The notes under the pieces were generated by a model. The model searched no databases and had not been told where the DNA came from. It saw only the letters and a list, made by a program, of their open reading frames with translations. Both the position numbers and the translations under genes were made by a program. 40,381 nt of DNA from Acidiferrobacter sp. GTDB lineage: Bacteria; Pseudomonadota; Gammaproteobacteria; Acidiferrobacterales; Acidiferrobacteraceae. Positions 1 to 6,797 of this stretch are shown one piece after another (positions within the stretch are counted from its first letter, which is position 1; each line of letters starts with the position of its first letter). The stretch covers positions 1 to 40,381 of the forward strand of contig DAIDMD010000033.1 of the NCBI GenBank assembly GCA_027449165.1, written 5' to 3'.

Positions 1-887
1 CGGTTTCGCATCATCCCCTTTACGTTTAACGTCTCGGCGCAGACCGCTTGGTTTTCGTCAGCCAATTGCCGGGACACCTTGTGCTGCCAGTCTTGCCGCG
101 CGCAGCGCACGTGATCGTGCGCGCGCGCTACTTGTCGCCTATCCTTGGCGATGTTGCTGCCGAAGTAATCACGGAGGTCGGCTATCGGGCGGCCATCGGC
201 CGCGCACCGGGCCTTGGCGGCCTCGATCTTGCGCGAGAGCGACTGTTGCTTGCGCCGGAGGTTTTTCAGGGACCGGCGCAGGAAGCGGGGGTTGGGGGTC
301 TTGACGCCGTCGCTTGTGATGACGGCGTCACTGAGCCCAAGATCAATCCCGGTGACGCGCGTGACATGCCGAACCGGCTCCGGCAGGGTCTGATCGTCCT
401 CGGTCCGCACCGCGGCGTAATACCGCCCGGTCGCAGACCGCGAGACCGTGACGGTCTTGATGAGGCCTGCGATCTCCCGGTGGACCACGGCCTTGACCCA
501 GCCGACCTTGGGGAGAAAGACCTTATCGCCCTCGACCTTCACCCGCTGCGGATAGGCGTAGGCCTGGCGCGATGCATGCTTTTTCTTGAAGCGGGGGAAC
601 CGGGCGCGATGGGCAAAGAAGTTCGTATAGGCCCGATCGAGATGGCGCAGCGTCATCTGTAAGGCCTGGGAGTCGGCCTCCTTGAGCCAGGGGTAGTCTC
701 CGGCCTTCCACACCGGGAGCATCGTGATGAGCGTATGGAGGGAGAGCGACTCATGCCGCTCCGCCCACGCCGCCTTCTTTAAGGAGAGCGCCTTGTTCCA
801 GACAAAGCGCACGCACCCCAATTGTCGCGCGATGATGTCTTGCTGCGCGGCGCTCGGATAGAGGCGAATTTTGGTGGCGCGCTTCAT
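1..887 (-). CDS. tnpB: TnpB/IS1341-type RNA-guided nuclease (transposase OrfB), 3' end outside window
   Basis: The minus-strand frame is open from an ATG at 887 to base 1 without a stop, giving at least 295 residues. It is missing from the ORF track because its stop lies outside the window. The N-terminus (KIRLYPSAAQQ, then VWNKALS) is the OrfB helix-turn-helix-like domain. A RuvC-like nuclease follows, with the first catalytic Asp in GIDLGL (about D182) and the catalytic Glu in AETLNVKGMMRN (about E285). The third Asp and the CxxC zinc finger would lie beyond the edge. No TnpA (Y1 transposase) is visible on the right side. In the IS200/IS605 group TnpB is a guide-RNA-directed DNA nuclease, with the guide RNA encoded at its 3' end. 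Confident family call; activity unknown. Confidence 0.93.
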   Translation of the reverse strand, partial: MKRATKIRLYPSAAQQDIIARQLGCVRFVWNKALSLKKAAWAERHESLSLHTLITMLPVWKAGDYPWLKEADSQALQMTLRHLDRAYTNFFAHRARFPRFKKKHASRQAYAYPQRVKVEGDKVFLPKVGWVKAVVHREIAGLIKTVTVSRSATGRYYAAVRTEDDQTLPEPVRHVTRVTGIDLGLSDAVITSDGVKTPNPRFLRRSLKNLRRKQQSLSRKIEAAKARCAADGRPIADLRDYFGSNIAKDRRQVARAHDHVRCARQDWQHKVSRQLADENQAVCAETLNVKGMMRN

Positions 888-937
888 ACTGGTATTTTAT
901 CCAGTCTCCGGGACGATCTCAACAGGGCGCCTTATAT

Positions 938-957
938 CCCCGCCATTGATGGCGGGG
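938..957. terminator. Perfect 8-bp hairpin, TnpB-element end or terminator
   Basis: The sequence ccccgcca-ttga-tggcgggg forms an 8-bp perfect stem with a 4-base loop and is followed on the plus strand by TTTT. It lies about 50 bases upstream of the tnpB start and 26 bases after the EVE-domain gene. Both flanking genes are on the minus strand, where the hairpin has no T-tract. It may therefore be the subterminal hairpin of the mobile element rather than a terminator for a neighbour. Confidence 0.5.
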
Positions 958-982
958 TTTTACGGCGCTGAGGGATAAAACC

Positions 983-1444
983 TCATGGGGTCCGGGCAAG
1001 CCCCTGAATGACCCGCCACTCGTCTTCGGTCACGGGCAGGACCGACAGCCGGTTGCCGCGGGCCAAGAGGCGCATTCCGGCGAGTGCCGGACAGGCCTTG
1101 AGGCGCGCCAAGGTTACAGGGGCCGGATAGCGCTCGCGAAAGGCCACGTCGACCATCGACCAGAGCGCCGGATTTGCGAGGGCGCGCGGATCGTAGTGGT
1201 GGTCGTTCGGGTCCAGGGCCGTGTCGTCCGGATAATAGGCGCGCACGACCTCGACCTCGCCCACGATCGCCGGTTGCGCGCAACTCGAATGATAAAAAAA
1301 CCCAAGATCCCCCGGCTCCATGGCGCGCAGGAAGTTTCGCGCCTGGAAGTTCCGCACCCCGCTCCACGGCTCGGGGCGGCCGCGCGCCATCAGCTCCTCC
1401 AGAGAAAACGAGCTCGGCTCGCTCTTGAAGAGCCAATAGGCCAT
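983..1444 (-). CDS. EVE-domain (PUA-like) RNA-binding protein
   Basis: This is a 153-residue protein starting MAYWLFKSEPSSFSLEEL. Typical EVE/thymocyte-nuclear-protein motifs follow: WSGVRNFQARNFLR (about 32-45), GDLGFFYHS (about 50-58), GEVEVVRAYYPDD and LWSMVDVAF. EVE domains are PUA-like folds that bind modified bases in RNA or DNA. The ATG (1444-1442) overlaps the TGA of the upstream YmdB-like gene by one base, so the two are translationally linked. The ORF track shows it fused to a long out-of-family N-terminus, which is a read-through shadow. Its exact ligand is not known from sequence. Confidence 0.9.
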   Translation of the reverse strand: MAYWLFKSEPSSFSLEELMARGRPEPWSGVRNFQARNFLRAMEPGDLGFFYHSSCAQPAIVGEVEVVRAYYPDDTALDPNDHHYDPRALANPALWSMVDVAFRERYPAPVTLARLKACPALAGMRLLARGNRLSVLPVTEDEWRVIQGLARTP

Positions 1445-2229
1445 CAGTCCTCGCGCACGCTCACGCGCTGGATGCCGCGGCTGCGTCCGGTCCGCGCGTC
1501 GACGTCTATCACGACGCCGCACAAGGTCGCGCGCCCCTCGGCCGCCTCGAGCCGCTCCGGCAGCTTCTGGACCATACGCCTTAGCACCTTGTCCTTGTTC
1601 ATGCCGATCACCGAATCGTAGCAGCCGGTCATGCCCACGTCCGAGATATAGGCCGTGCCGGCCGGCAGGACCCGCTCGTCGGCGGTCGGCACATGGGTGT
1701 GGGTGCCGACGACCGCGCTCGCCTGCCCGTCCAGGAACCAGCCCATCGCCATCTTCTCGCTCGTCGTTTCGGCATGGCAATCCACGAGCACCGTCTTCAC
1801 CGCCTCGGGCTTGGCGGCGAGCGCCGCGGCGGCGCAGGCGAACGGGCAGTCGAGTACCGGGTGCATGAACGCCGTACCCATGACGTTCAGGACCGCGAAC
1901 GGCTCGCCTGCGCGCGTCTGCCCGACGTACCAACCGCTCCCCGGGGTCCCCGCCGGATAGTTGTGGGGCCGAAGCAGCCGCGGCTCGCGAGCCACCAGCT
2001 CCAGCGCCTCGCGCTTGTCGAACACATGGTTTCCGGTGCTCAGCACGTCGATCTTGTGCGCAAGGCATTCGCGCAGGATCTTGTCGGTGACCCCGAACCC
2101 GCCGGCGGCATTCTCGATATTGACGATCGTGAGGTCGATCCGGAGACGCTCCTGGAGCACCGGGAGCCTCTCGAGCAGCACCCGGCGGCCGGAATCGCCC
2201 ACGACATCGCCGATAAACAAGATATTCAT
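1444..2229 (-). CDS. YmdB/TIGR00282-family metallophosphoesterase
   Basis: A 261-residue protein beginning MNILFIGDVVGDSGRR. The dinuclear metal site of this family is visible: the Asp in FIGDVVG, the ENAAGG segment, STGNHVFD, LVDCHAETTSEK and VGTHTHVPTADE. Bacillus YmdB is a 2',3'-cyclic nucleotide phosphodiesterase; members are about 260 residues, as here. The ORF track extends it 66 residues upstream, but the internal ATG at 2229 matches the family N-terminus. It overlaps the upstream cyclo-ligase gene by 4 bases (ATGA) and the downstream EVE gene by one base, so the three form a tight operon. Its physiological substrate here is unknown. Confidence 0.92.
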   Translation of the reverse strand: MNILFIGDVVGDSGRRVLLERLPVLQERLRIDLTIVNIENAAGGFGVTDKILRECLAHKIDVLSTGNHVFDKREALELVAREPRLLRPHNYPAGTPGSGWYVGQTRAGEPFAVLNVMGTAFMHPVLDCPFACAAAALAAKPEAVKTVLVDCHAETTSEKMAMGWFLDGQASAVVGTHTHVPTADERVLPAGTAYISDVGMTGCYDSVIGMNKDKVLRRMVQKLPERLEAAEGRATLCGVVIDVDARTGRSRGIQRVSVRED

Positions 2230-2807
2230 GCCACCATTCCCCGTGCCCGGTAGAGTCGGCGTTCGGTCAGCACCGCGTGCAGGCGCACGTCGTGCGCCTC
2301 GCGCGGCGCCGAGGCCAGCCGCTGACATTCGTAAGCGAGCCCGATCAGAAGCGGACGCGGCCGGGCCTTGCGCGAAACAAAACCAAAGGTCCGATCGTAA
2401 TAGCCGCCCCCTTGTCCCAGGCGCCACCCCCGGGAATCGAACCCGATCACCGGCACCACGACCGCGTCAAGCCGTCGCGCGATCATCCGGCGGCCCCAGC
2501 GCGGCTCGGGTATGCGCAACGGTCCCGGCGCAAATGGCGGCCGCCAGGGAAGGAAGGCGAGAGGGGATCCTGGTCGTCGGCCCGCGACCGGGAGATAGAC
2601 CACGCGATGCGCGCGCATCAAGGCCCGCGCCAGGGGCCGCGGATCGAACTCCGATCCGATCGGCCAGTAGACCCCGACATGATGCGCGCGGCGCAGGAGC
2701 CGCACACCGCGCCGGGCCGCACTCCGGGCGCTCGATGCGCGCGCGGACGCACCGACCGCCTTGCGGCGCTCGCGCAGACTGCGCCGCAAACCGTGTTTCT
2801 CATGCAT
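2226..2807 (-). CDS. ygfA: 5-formyltetrahydrofolate cyclo-ligase
   Basis: Converts 5-formyl-THF to 5,10-methenyl-THF using ATP, in one-carbon metabolism. The 193-residue protein from ATG 2807 (MHEKHGLRRSLRERRKA) has the family features: an Arg-rich N-terminal helix, VGVYWPIGSEFDPRPL, and the nucleotide/folate-binding GWRLGQGGGYYDRTF near residues 130-145. The ORF track start at 2963 would run through the 6S RNA, so the internal ATG is preferred. Its position downstream of zapA and ssrS is the conserved gammaproteobacterial arrangement. The stop overlaps the YmdB-like start by 4 bases. Confidence 0.93.
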   Translation of the reverse strand: MHEKHGLRRSLRERRKAVGASARASSARSAARRGVRLLRRAHHVGVYWPIGSEFDPRPLARALMRAHRVVYLPVAGRRPGSPLAFLPWRPPFAPGPLRIPEPRWGRRMIARRLDAVVVPVIGFDSRGWRLGQGGGYYDRTFGFVSRKARPRPLLIGLAYECQRLASAPREAHDVRLHAVLTERRLYRARGMVA

Positions 2808-2827
2808 GGGGCCGGTACTGCAAGATA

Positions 2828-3018
2828 GAGGCGCCCTCCGCCTGTGCCGTAACCAATCTTTGCCTCGAACCAAAGGTTCAAGTGGGACGCGTCCAGGCGC
2901 TTCAGGCTTTCCGCTCGAGACGGACATGCACAACAGCACCCGAGATCGCGGTTCCCGAGGCAAGAGTTATAGGTTCAGGGGCACGGAATGGCTACGAACA
3001 CCGCAGGGGGCGCCAAAC
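2828..3018 (-). ncRNA. ssrS: 6S RNA
   Basis: About 185 nt on the minus strand between zapA and the cyclo-ligase gene, the conserved ssrS location. The ends pair: GGCGCCCCCTGCGG near 3014 with GGCGGAGGGCGCC ending near 2830. Internal blocks match known 6S RNAs: CCCCTGAACC in the 5' arm, GTCCGTCTCGAGCGGAAAGCCT and CACTTGAACCTTTGGTTCGAGG in the 3' arm. 6S RNA mimics an open promoter and sequesters sigma70 RNA polymerase in stationary phase. No obvious own -10 box was found just upstream, so it may be processed from the zapA transcript. Ends are approximate. Confidence 0.88.
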
Positions 3019-3023
3019 CCGTG

Positions 3024-3049
3024 AACGACTTCGTGATCCTAAAGTCGTT
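3024..3049 (-). other. Hairpin overlapping the zapA stop, before 6S RNA
   Basis: AACGACTT and AAGTCGTT form an 8-bp perfect stem around a 10-base loop that spans the zapA stop codon. There is no following T-tract. It may be a processing or attenuation structure separating zapA mRNA from 6S RNA. Confidence 0.4.
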
Positions 3050-3353
3050 CCTTTAACTCGTCTCGTAAAACCTGCTCAACTTTGTCGGCGAGCACCTCGA
3101 CACGCTTTATCCACTCGCCCGACGTCGATACCGACTGCTCCCGCAGCCGCAGAAGCTCGTAAGCCATGTTGAGCGCCGCCATCACGGCATGACGCTCCAT
3201 GGCGATGGTCCGGCCGCCGCGCTGGCCTTCCTGCATGCGCAGATCCACATAGCGCGCCGCCTTGATCAGGGCCTCCCGCTCATCCTCGGGACAGGAGACC
3301 GCGAACTCCTTGCCCAGCACGGAGATATGGATCGTCTCCTTGCTGCCCGTCAT
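3039..3353 (-). CDS. zapA: Cell division protein ZapA
   Basis: A 104-residue ZapA. It has the N-terminal beta domain (ETIHISVLGKEFAVSCPEDE), the helix with ALIKAARYVDLRMQE, and the C-terminal coiled coil (about 60-104) ending VEQVLRDELKERL. ZapA binds and bundles FtsZ at the Z-ring. The start overlaps the upstream small coiled-coil gene by 4 bases (ATGA), and 6S RNA lies directly downstream, as in many gammaproteobacteria. Confidence 0.95.
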   Translation of the reverse strand: MTGSKETIHISVLGKEFAVSCPEDEREALIKAARYVDLRMQEGQRGGRTIAMERHAVMAALNMAYELLRLREQSVSTSGEWIKRVEVLADKVEQVLRDELKERL

Positions 3354-3583
3354 CCGCGGTCCTCGCGGGCCAGGGCCGCGACGCGCCCTATCATCTCCTC
3401 GACGCGCACCCGCGCGGCGCGGGTGCGCTCGTTCAATCGCACATACTCCGCCGACAAGGCCTGATGGCGCGCACGCCAGCTGGCATTGTCATCCTGGAGT
3501 CGCCGGCATACCGCGACCAAGTCCTCGACCCGACGCTCCAGGCGGGCCAGCGCATCGGCGTCGCTGGGAGATTCGCCGCTCAT
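3350..3583 (-). CDS. TIGR02449-family ZapB-like coiled-coil protein
   Basis: A 77-residue protein (MSGESPSDADALARLERRVEDL). It is almost entirely a predicted coiled coil with Leu/Val heptads and has no catalytic residues. Small proteins of this kind precede zapA in many gamma- and betaproteobacteria and are presumed Z-ring partners. ATG 3583 is chosen because a good sigma70 promoter ends 7 bases before it. The longer ORF-track version reads through that promoter and is Pro/Arg-rich noise. Function is inferred from context and shape only. Confidence 0.82.
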   Translation of the reverse strand: MSGESPSDADALARLERRVEDLVAVCRRLQDDNASWRARHQALSAEYVRLNERTRAARVRVEEMIGRVAALAREDRG

Positions 3584-3590
3584 GGGACCC

Positions 3591-3619
3591 ACTATAGAAC
3601 TCGCGGGCGCCGGGGTCAA
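3591..3619 (-). promoter_or_regulatory. Sigma70 promoter of the small coiled-coil/zapA operon, predicted leaderless
   Basis: On the minus strand, TTGACC (3619-3614) and TATAGT (3596-3591) are separated by exactly 17 bases. Seven bases then precede the ATG at 3583, so the expected transcription start falls on or next to the start codon. No Shine-Dalgarno sequence is present. Confidence 0.75.
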
Positions 3620-3714
3620 CGGCGGCGGGCGCGACGGCCGGCGGTAGGCATCCACGAGCCCCGCACCCGGGAAAATACCCGGTCCGGCGGCGTCGCGCAG
3701 GCCGCTCGATCGGC

Positions 3715-3720
3715 TAGAAT
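3715..3720 (+). promoter_or_regulatory. -10 box of ygfB, predicted leaderless
   Basis: TAGAAT is followed by six bases (GAGGGC) and the ATG at 3727. GAGGG is too close to the ATG to act as a normal Shine-Dalgarno site. The -35 region is weak. It is divergent from the promoter at 3591-3619. Confidence 0.5.
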
Positions 3721-3726
3721 GAGGGC

Positions 3727-4227
3727 ATGCAAGACGACCTCTCCTACGACGCCTGGACGACGATGCTCGGGCAGGCCGGTGTCGCGCTGGGGGCCTCGGA
3801 GGCCCACGGCCTGCTGGCCGGGCTCGCCTGCGCCGGGACCCTGGACTGCGGCGCGGCGATCGCGGCGTTGGGGGCAAGCGAGGACGACGGCGAACTGCGC
3901 GATGCCCTGGAAGGCGTGTGCGAACTCCTCACCCAGGCCCTGGCCGAGACCGGGGTCGGCCTCGAACCCCTGCTGCCGGACGACGGGCTGCCGTCCGTCC
4001 AGCGCAGCCGGGCGCTTACCGAATGGTGCAGCGGCTTCGTGACCGGGTTTCATTGGCATGATCGCGGCCGGGAGGCCAGCGAGTATCCCGAGATCGCGGC
4101 CGAGGCCTTGGCCGATATCGGCGATCTCGCCAAGGCCCGCGGAACGGTCGGGGAAGCGGACCTGACCGAGATCGTGGAGTACCTGCGCGTCGCGGTCCAA
4201 CTCATCTACGAAGAGGTCGCGGACTAA
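3727..4227 (+). CDS. ygfB: YgfB/YecA (UPF0149) family protein
   Basis: A 166-residue alpha-helical protein of the UPF0149 family. It contains SEAHGLLAGLACAG (about 24-37), WCSGFVTGFHW (about 99-109) and the acidic C-terminus VEYLRVAVQLIYEEVAD. Members have no known enzymatic activity. YgfB in Pseudomonas has been linked to repression of a peptidoglycan amidase regulator; that role is not assumed here. It heads the conserved ygfB-pepP-ubiH-ubiI cluster, 54 bases before pepP. Confidence 0.9.
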   Translation: MQDDLSYDAWTTMLGQAGVALGASEAHGLLAGLACAGTLDCGAAIAALGASEDDGELRDALEGVCELLTQALAETGVGLEPLLPDDGLPSVQRSRALTEWCSGFVTGFHWHDRGREASEYPEIAAEALADIGDLAKARGTVGEADLTEIVEYLRVAVQLIYEEVAD

Positions 4228-4269
4228 GCCGGCGCGCCGCACGGGCGTGGCGCGACCTCCGACTTCGGG

Positions 4270-4277
4270 CATAATAC
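4270..4277 (+). promoter_or_regulatory. -10 box of pepP, predicted leaderless
   Basis: CATAATAC ends four to six bases before the ATG at 4282, and no Shine-Dalgarno sequence is visible. The -35 region is not well defined. This is the third start in about 700 bases with a -10-like box directly before it. Confidence 0.45.
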
Positions 4278-4281
4278 GCCC

Positions 4282-5589
4282 ATGGACAAAAGCACCTTCA
4301 AGCGCCGCCGCGCCGAATTCATGGGTCTCATGGGCGAGGCGATCGCGATCTTGCCCACGTCGCCGACGCGGATCCGCAACGGGGACGTCGAATATCGCTA
4401 TCGCCCGGACAGCGATTTCTACTACCTCACGCATTTCCCGGAGCCCGAGGCGGTGGCGGTGCTGGTCCCGGGGCGGGCCCAGGGCGAGTTCCTGCTGTTT
4501 TGCCGGGACCGGGACCCGGACAAGGAGCAGTGGCAAGGAAGGCGCGCGGGCCCCGAAGGCGCCGTATCCCGCTATGGGGCCGACGACGCCTTTCCGATAG
4601 ACGACATCGACGATATCCTTCCAGGACTATTGGAAAACCGCCGCCGCGTCTACTACAGCATGGGGCGCCATCCGGAGTTCGACGGCCGCGTCCTCGAGTG
4701 GGTCAACGAGGTTCGCGCCAAGGCACGGTCCGGGGTCACGGCCCCGGAGGAGTTCGTGGATCCCAACCACGTCCTCCACGAGATGCGGCTGGTCAAGGGG
4801 CCGGAGGAGATCGCCCTCATGCGCCGCGCCGCGGCGATAGGGGCGGAGGGCCACAGGCGCGCGATCCGGGCCTGCGCCCCCGGCCGGCATGAGTACGAGC
4901 TCGAGGCCGAGCTTCTCTACGCCTTCCGCAAGGGCGGCTCGTCGTGTCCGTCGTATCCGCCGATCGTGGCCGGCGGGCCCAACGCCTGCATCCTGCACTA
5001 TACGGAAAACGACGCGCCCCTAAAGGACGGCACGCTGGTCCTGATCGATGCGGGCTGCGAGGTGGACGGCTATGCGTCCGATATAACCCGAACATTTCCG
5101 GTAGGATTACGCTTCACGCCCGAACAACGCGCACTCTACGACATCGTGCTCGCGGCGCACGATGCGGCGCTTTCGGCCATCGGCCCGGGCCGGGAATGGC
5201 CGGCGGCCCACGAGGCCGCGGTCAGGGGACTGACCCGGGGACTGGTCGACCTGAAGCTTCTGCAAGGGACCGTCGACGAACTGGTCGAAAACGGCGGCTA
5301 CAAGCGCTTCTACATGCACCGGACCGGACATTGGCTGGGTCTCGACGTGCATGACGTGGGCGACTACAAGGTCGGCGGGGCGCCGCGCATCCTCGAACCG
5401 GGGATGGTCACGACCGTCGAACCGGGGCTTTACGTCCCCGGCGGGGACGATATCCCGCAGGGTTTCCGGAACACCGGGATCCGCATCGAAGACGACGTCC
5501 TGGTGACGAAAGGCGGCTGCGATATCCTGAGCCACGATCTGCCGAGGCGCGCCGAGGACATCGAGGCATTGCGGGCCGAAGGCCTGTGA
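4282..5589 (+). CDS. pepP: Xaa-Pro aminopeptidase P
   Basis: A cytoplasmic metallo-aminopeptidase that releases N-terminal residues preceding proline. The 435-residue protein has the AMP_N domain (about 1-135) followed by a pita-bread catalytic domain. All five dinuclear metal ligands are visible: D256 and D267 (LIDAGCEVDGYASDITRTF), H350 (HRTGHWLGLDVHD), E380 (TTVEPGLYV) and E403 (GIRIEDDVLVT). Length matches the E. coli enzyme (441). It shares a 4-base overlap with ubiH in the conserved ygfB-pepP-ubiH-ubiI operon. Confidence 0.96.
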   Translation: MDKSTFKRRRAEFMGLMGEAIAILPTSPTRIRNGDVEYRYRPDSDFYYLTHFPEPEAVAVLVPGRAQGEFLLFCRDRDPDKEQWQGRRAGPEGAVSRYGADDAFPIDDIDDILPGLLENRRRVYYSMGRHPEFDGRVLEWVNEVRAKARSGVTAPEEFVDPNHVLHEMRLVKGPEEIALMRRAAAIGAEGHRRAIRACAPGRHEYELEAELLYAFRKGGSSCPSYPPIVAGGPNACILHYTENDAPLKDGTLVLIDAGCEVDGYASDITRTFPVGLRFTPEQRALYDIVLAAHDAALSAIGPGREWPAAHEAAVRGLTRGLVDLKLLQGTVDELVENGGYKRFYMHRTGHWLGLDVHDVGDYKVGGAPRILEPGMVTTVEPGLYVPGGDDIPQGFRNTGIRIEDDVLVTKGGCDILSHDLPRRAEDIEALRAEGL

Positions 5590-6797
5590 GCGCGCAGCGC
5601 CACGACATCGTGATCTGCGGCGGCGGCCTTGTGGGGACGAGCCTTGCGCTTTCGCTCGCGCATCTGCCGCTCGACATATGCCTTCTGGACCCCGCGCCGT
5701 TTCCGCCAAAGCCCCGGGCCGACGACCGCACCTTCACGATCGCCCAGGGCTCGAAACGGGCGCTCGCGGCCCTCGGTGTGTGGTCCCGGCTTGGGCGCGG
5801 CGACTTCCAACCGATTACCGAGATCGAGGTGTCGGACCGTTCCGGGCGGTTCGGGTTTACGCACATCTTCGCCGGGGAGCTGGGTGTGGACGCGCTCGGC
5901 TTCGTGACCGGGAATGCCGCGCTGCTCGCGGCCTTGTACGGGGCGCTCGCCGCCACCCCGGTGACCGTGCGCCAAGGGCGCTTCGGGGGGCTTGCGCGCG
6001 ACGGGGACCGGGCCGTCATCACGGTGGCCGACGCCCCGAACGACGAGCGCATCGCCTGCCGGCTCCTGGTGGGCGCCGATGGGACGCGCTCGGCCGTGCG
6101 CGAAGCCTGCGGCATAGGGGTCGACCGCCACGACTACGGACGCGAGGCGGTGGTCGCCAACTGCCGGGTATCGGCGCCGCGGCCCAAGACCGCGTTCGAG
6201 CGCTTCACTCCCGACGGCCCCATCGCCGCGCTCCCGATCGGCGACGACCGCTACACCTTCGTCATAAGCCGGCGCGACGACCCCGAATGGCAGGCCCTGG
6301 GGGAGGACGCGTTTCTCGGCCGCCTGGCCGGGGCCTTCGGCGACCGGCTCGGCCGACTGCTCGGCGCCGGCGTGCGCCTGCGCTTTCCGCTGATCCGCGA
6401 ACAGGCCCGGGGCTGGGTGGCGCCGCGCGTGGTGCTGATCGGCAACGCCGCCCATACCCTGCACCCGGTCGCGGGACAGGGTTTCAATCTCGGACTGCGG
6501 GACGTCGCGGTGCTCGCCGAGCGCATCGCCGACGCGTGCCGCGCGCAAACCGATTACGGGGAGCGGGCCTGGCTTGGCGACTACGCCCGGGCACGGCAGG
6601 CGGACGTGGCCAACACCACCCTCTTTACCGATGGACTGGTGCGGCTTTTCGCGCCGCGCCTTGGACCTCTTGCGGCGGCGCGCGCCCTGGCCCTGAACCT
6701 GGTCGACGGCCTGCCCGAAGTGAAACGGATGCTGGCGGTGCGCACCATGGGGCTTAAGGGGCCGCTGCCCAAACTCTTTCGGGGGCTTATGCCATGA
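5586..6797 (+). CDS. ubiH: UbiH-type FAD-dependent ubiquinone-ring hydroxylase
   Basis: 403 residues, GTG start overlapping the pepP stop (GTGA). It is a group A flavoprotein monooxygenase: Rossmann GGGLVGTSLALSLA near residue 13, the second FAD motif VGADGTRSAVRE, and the FAD-binding GNAAHTLHPVAGQGFNLGLRD near residue 285. It follows pepP as in E. coli, so it is assigned to C4-hydroxylation of the octaprenyl ring (UbiH). Paralogues UbiH, UbiI and UbiF are similar, so the exact position hydroxylated rests on gene order. It overlaps ubiI by 4 bases. Confidence 0.9.
   Translation: MSAQRHDIVICGGGLVGTSLALSLAHLPLDICLLDPAPFPPKPRADDRTFTIAQGSKRALAALGVWSRLGRGDFQPITEIEVSDRSGRFGFTHIFAGELGVDALGFVTGNAALLAALYGALAATPVTVRQGRFGGLARDGDRAVITVADAPNDERIACRLLVGADGTRSAVREACGIGVDRHDYGREAVVANCRVSAPRPKTAFERFTPDGPIAALPIGDDRYTFVISRRDDPEWQALGEDAFLGRLAGAFGDRLGRLLGAGVRLRFPLIREQARGWVAPRVVLIGNAAHTLHPVAGQGFNLGLRDVAVLAERIADACRAQTDYGERAWLGDYARARQADVANTTLFTDGLVRLFAPRLGPLAAARALALNLVDGLPEVKRMLAVRTMGLKGPLPKLFRGLMP

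Noticed and set aside
94-110. Apparent frameshift in tnpB within the GC-rich run
   Set aside because: Recounting codons by position from ATG 887 shows one uninterrupted frame through VRCARQDWQHKVSRQL to base 1; the shift was a reading error.
48-662. 204-residue plus-strand ORF
   Set aside because: Complement of tnpB; Pro/Arg/Gly-rich with no family-like motifs.
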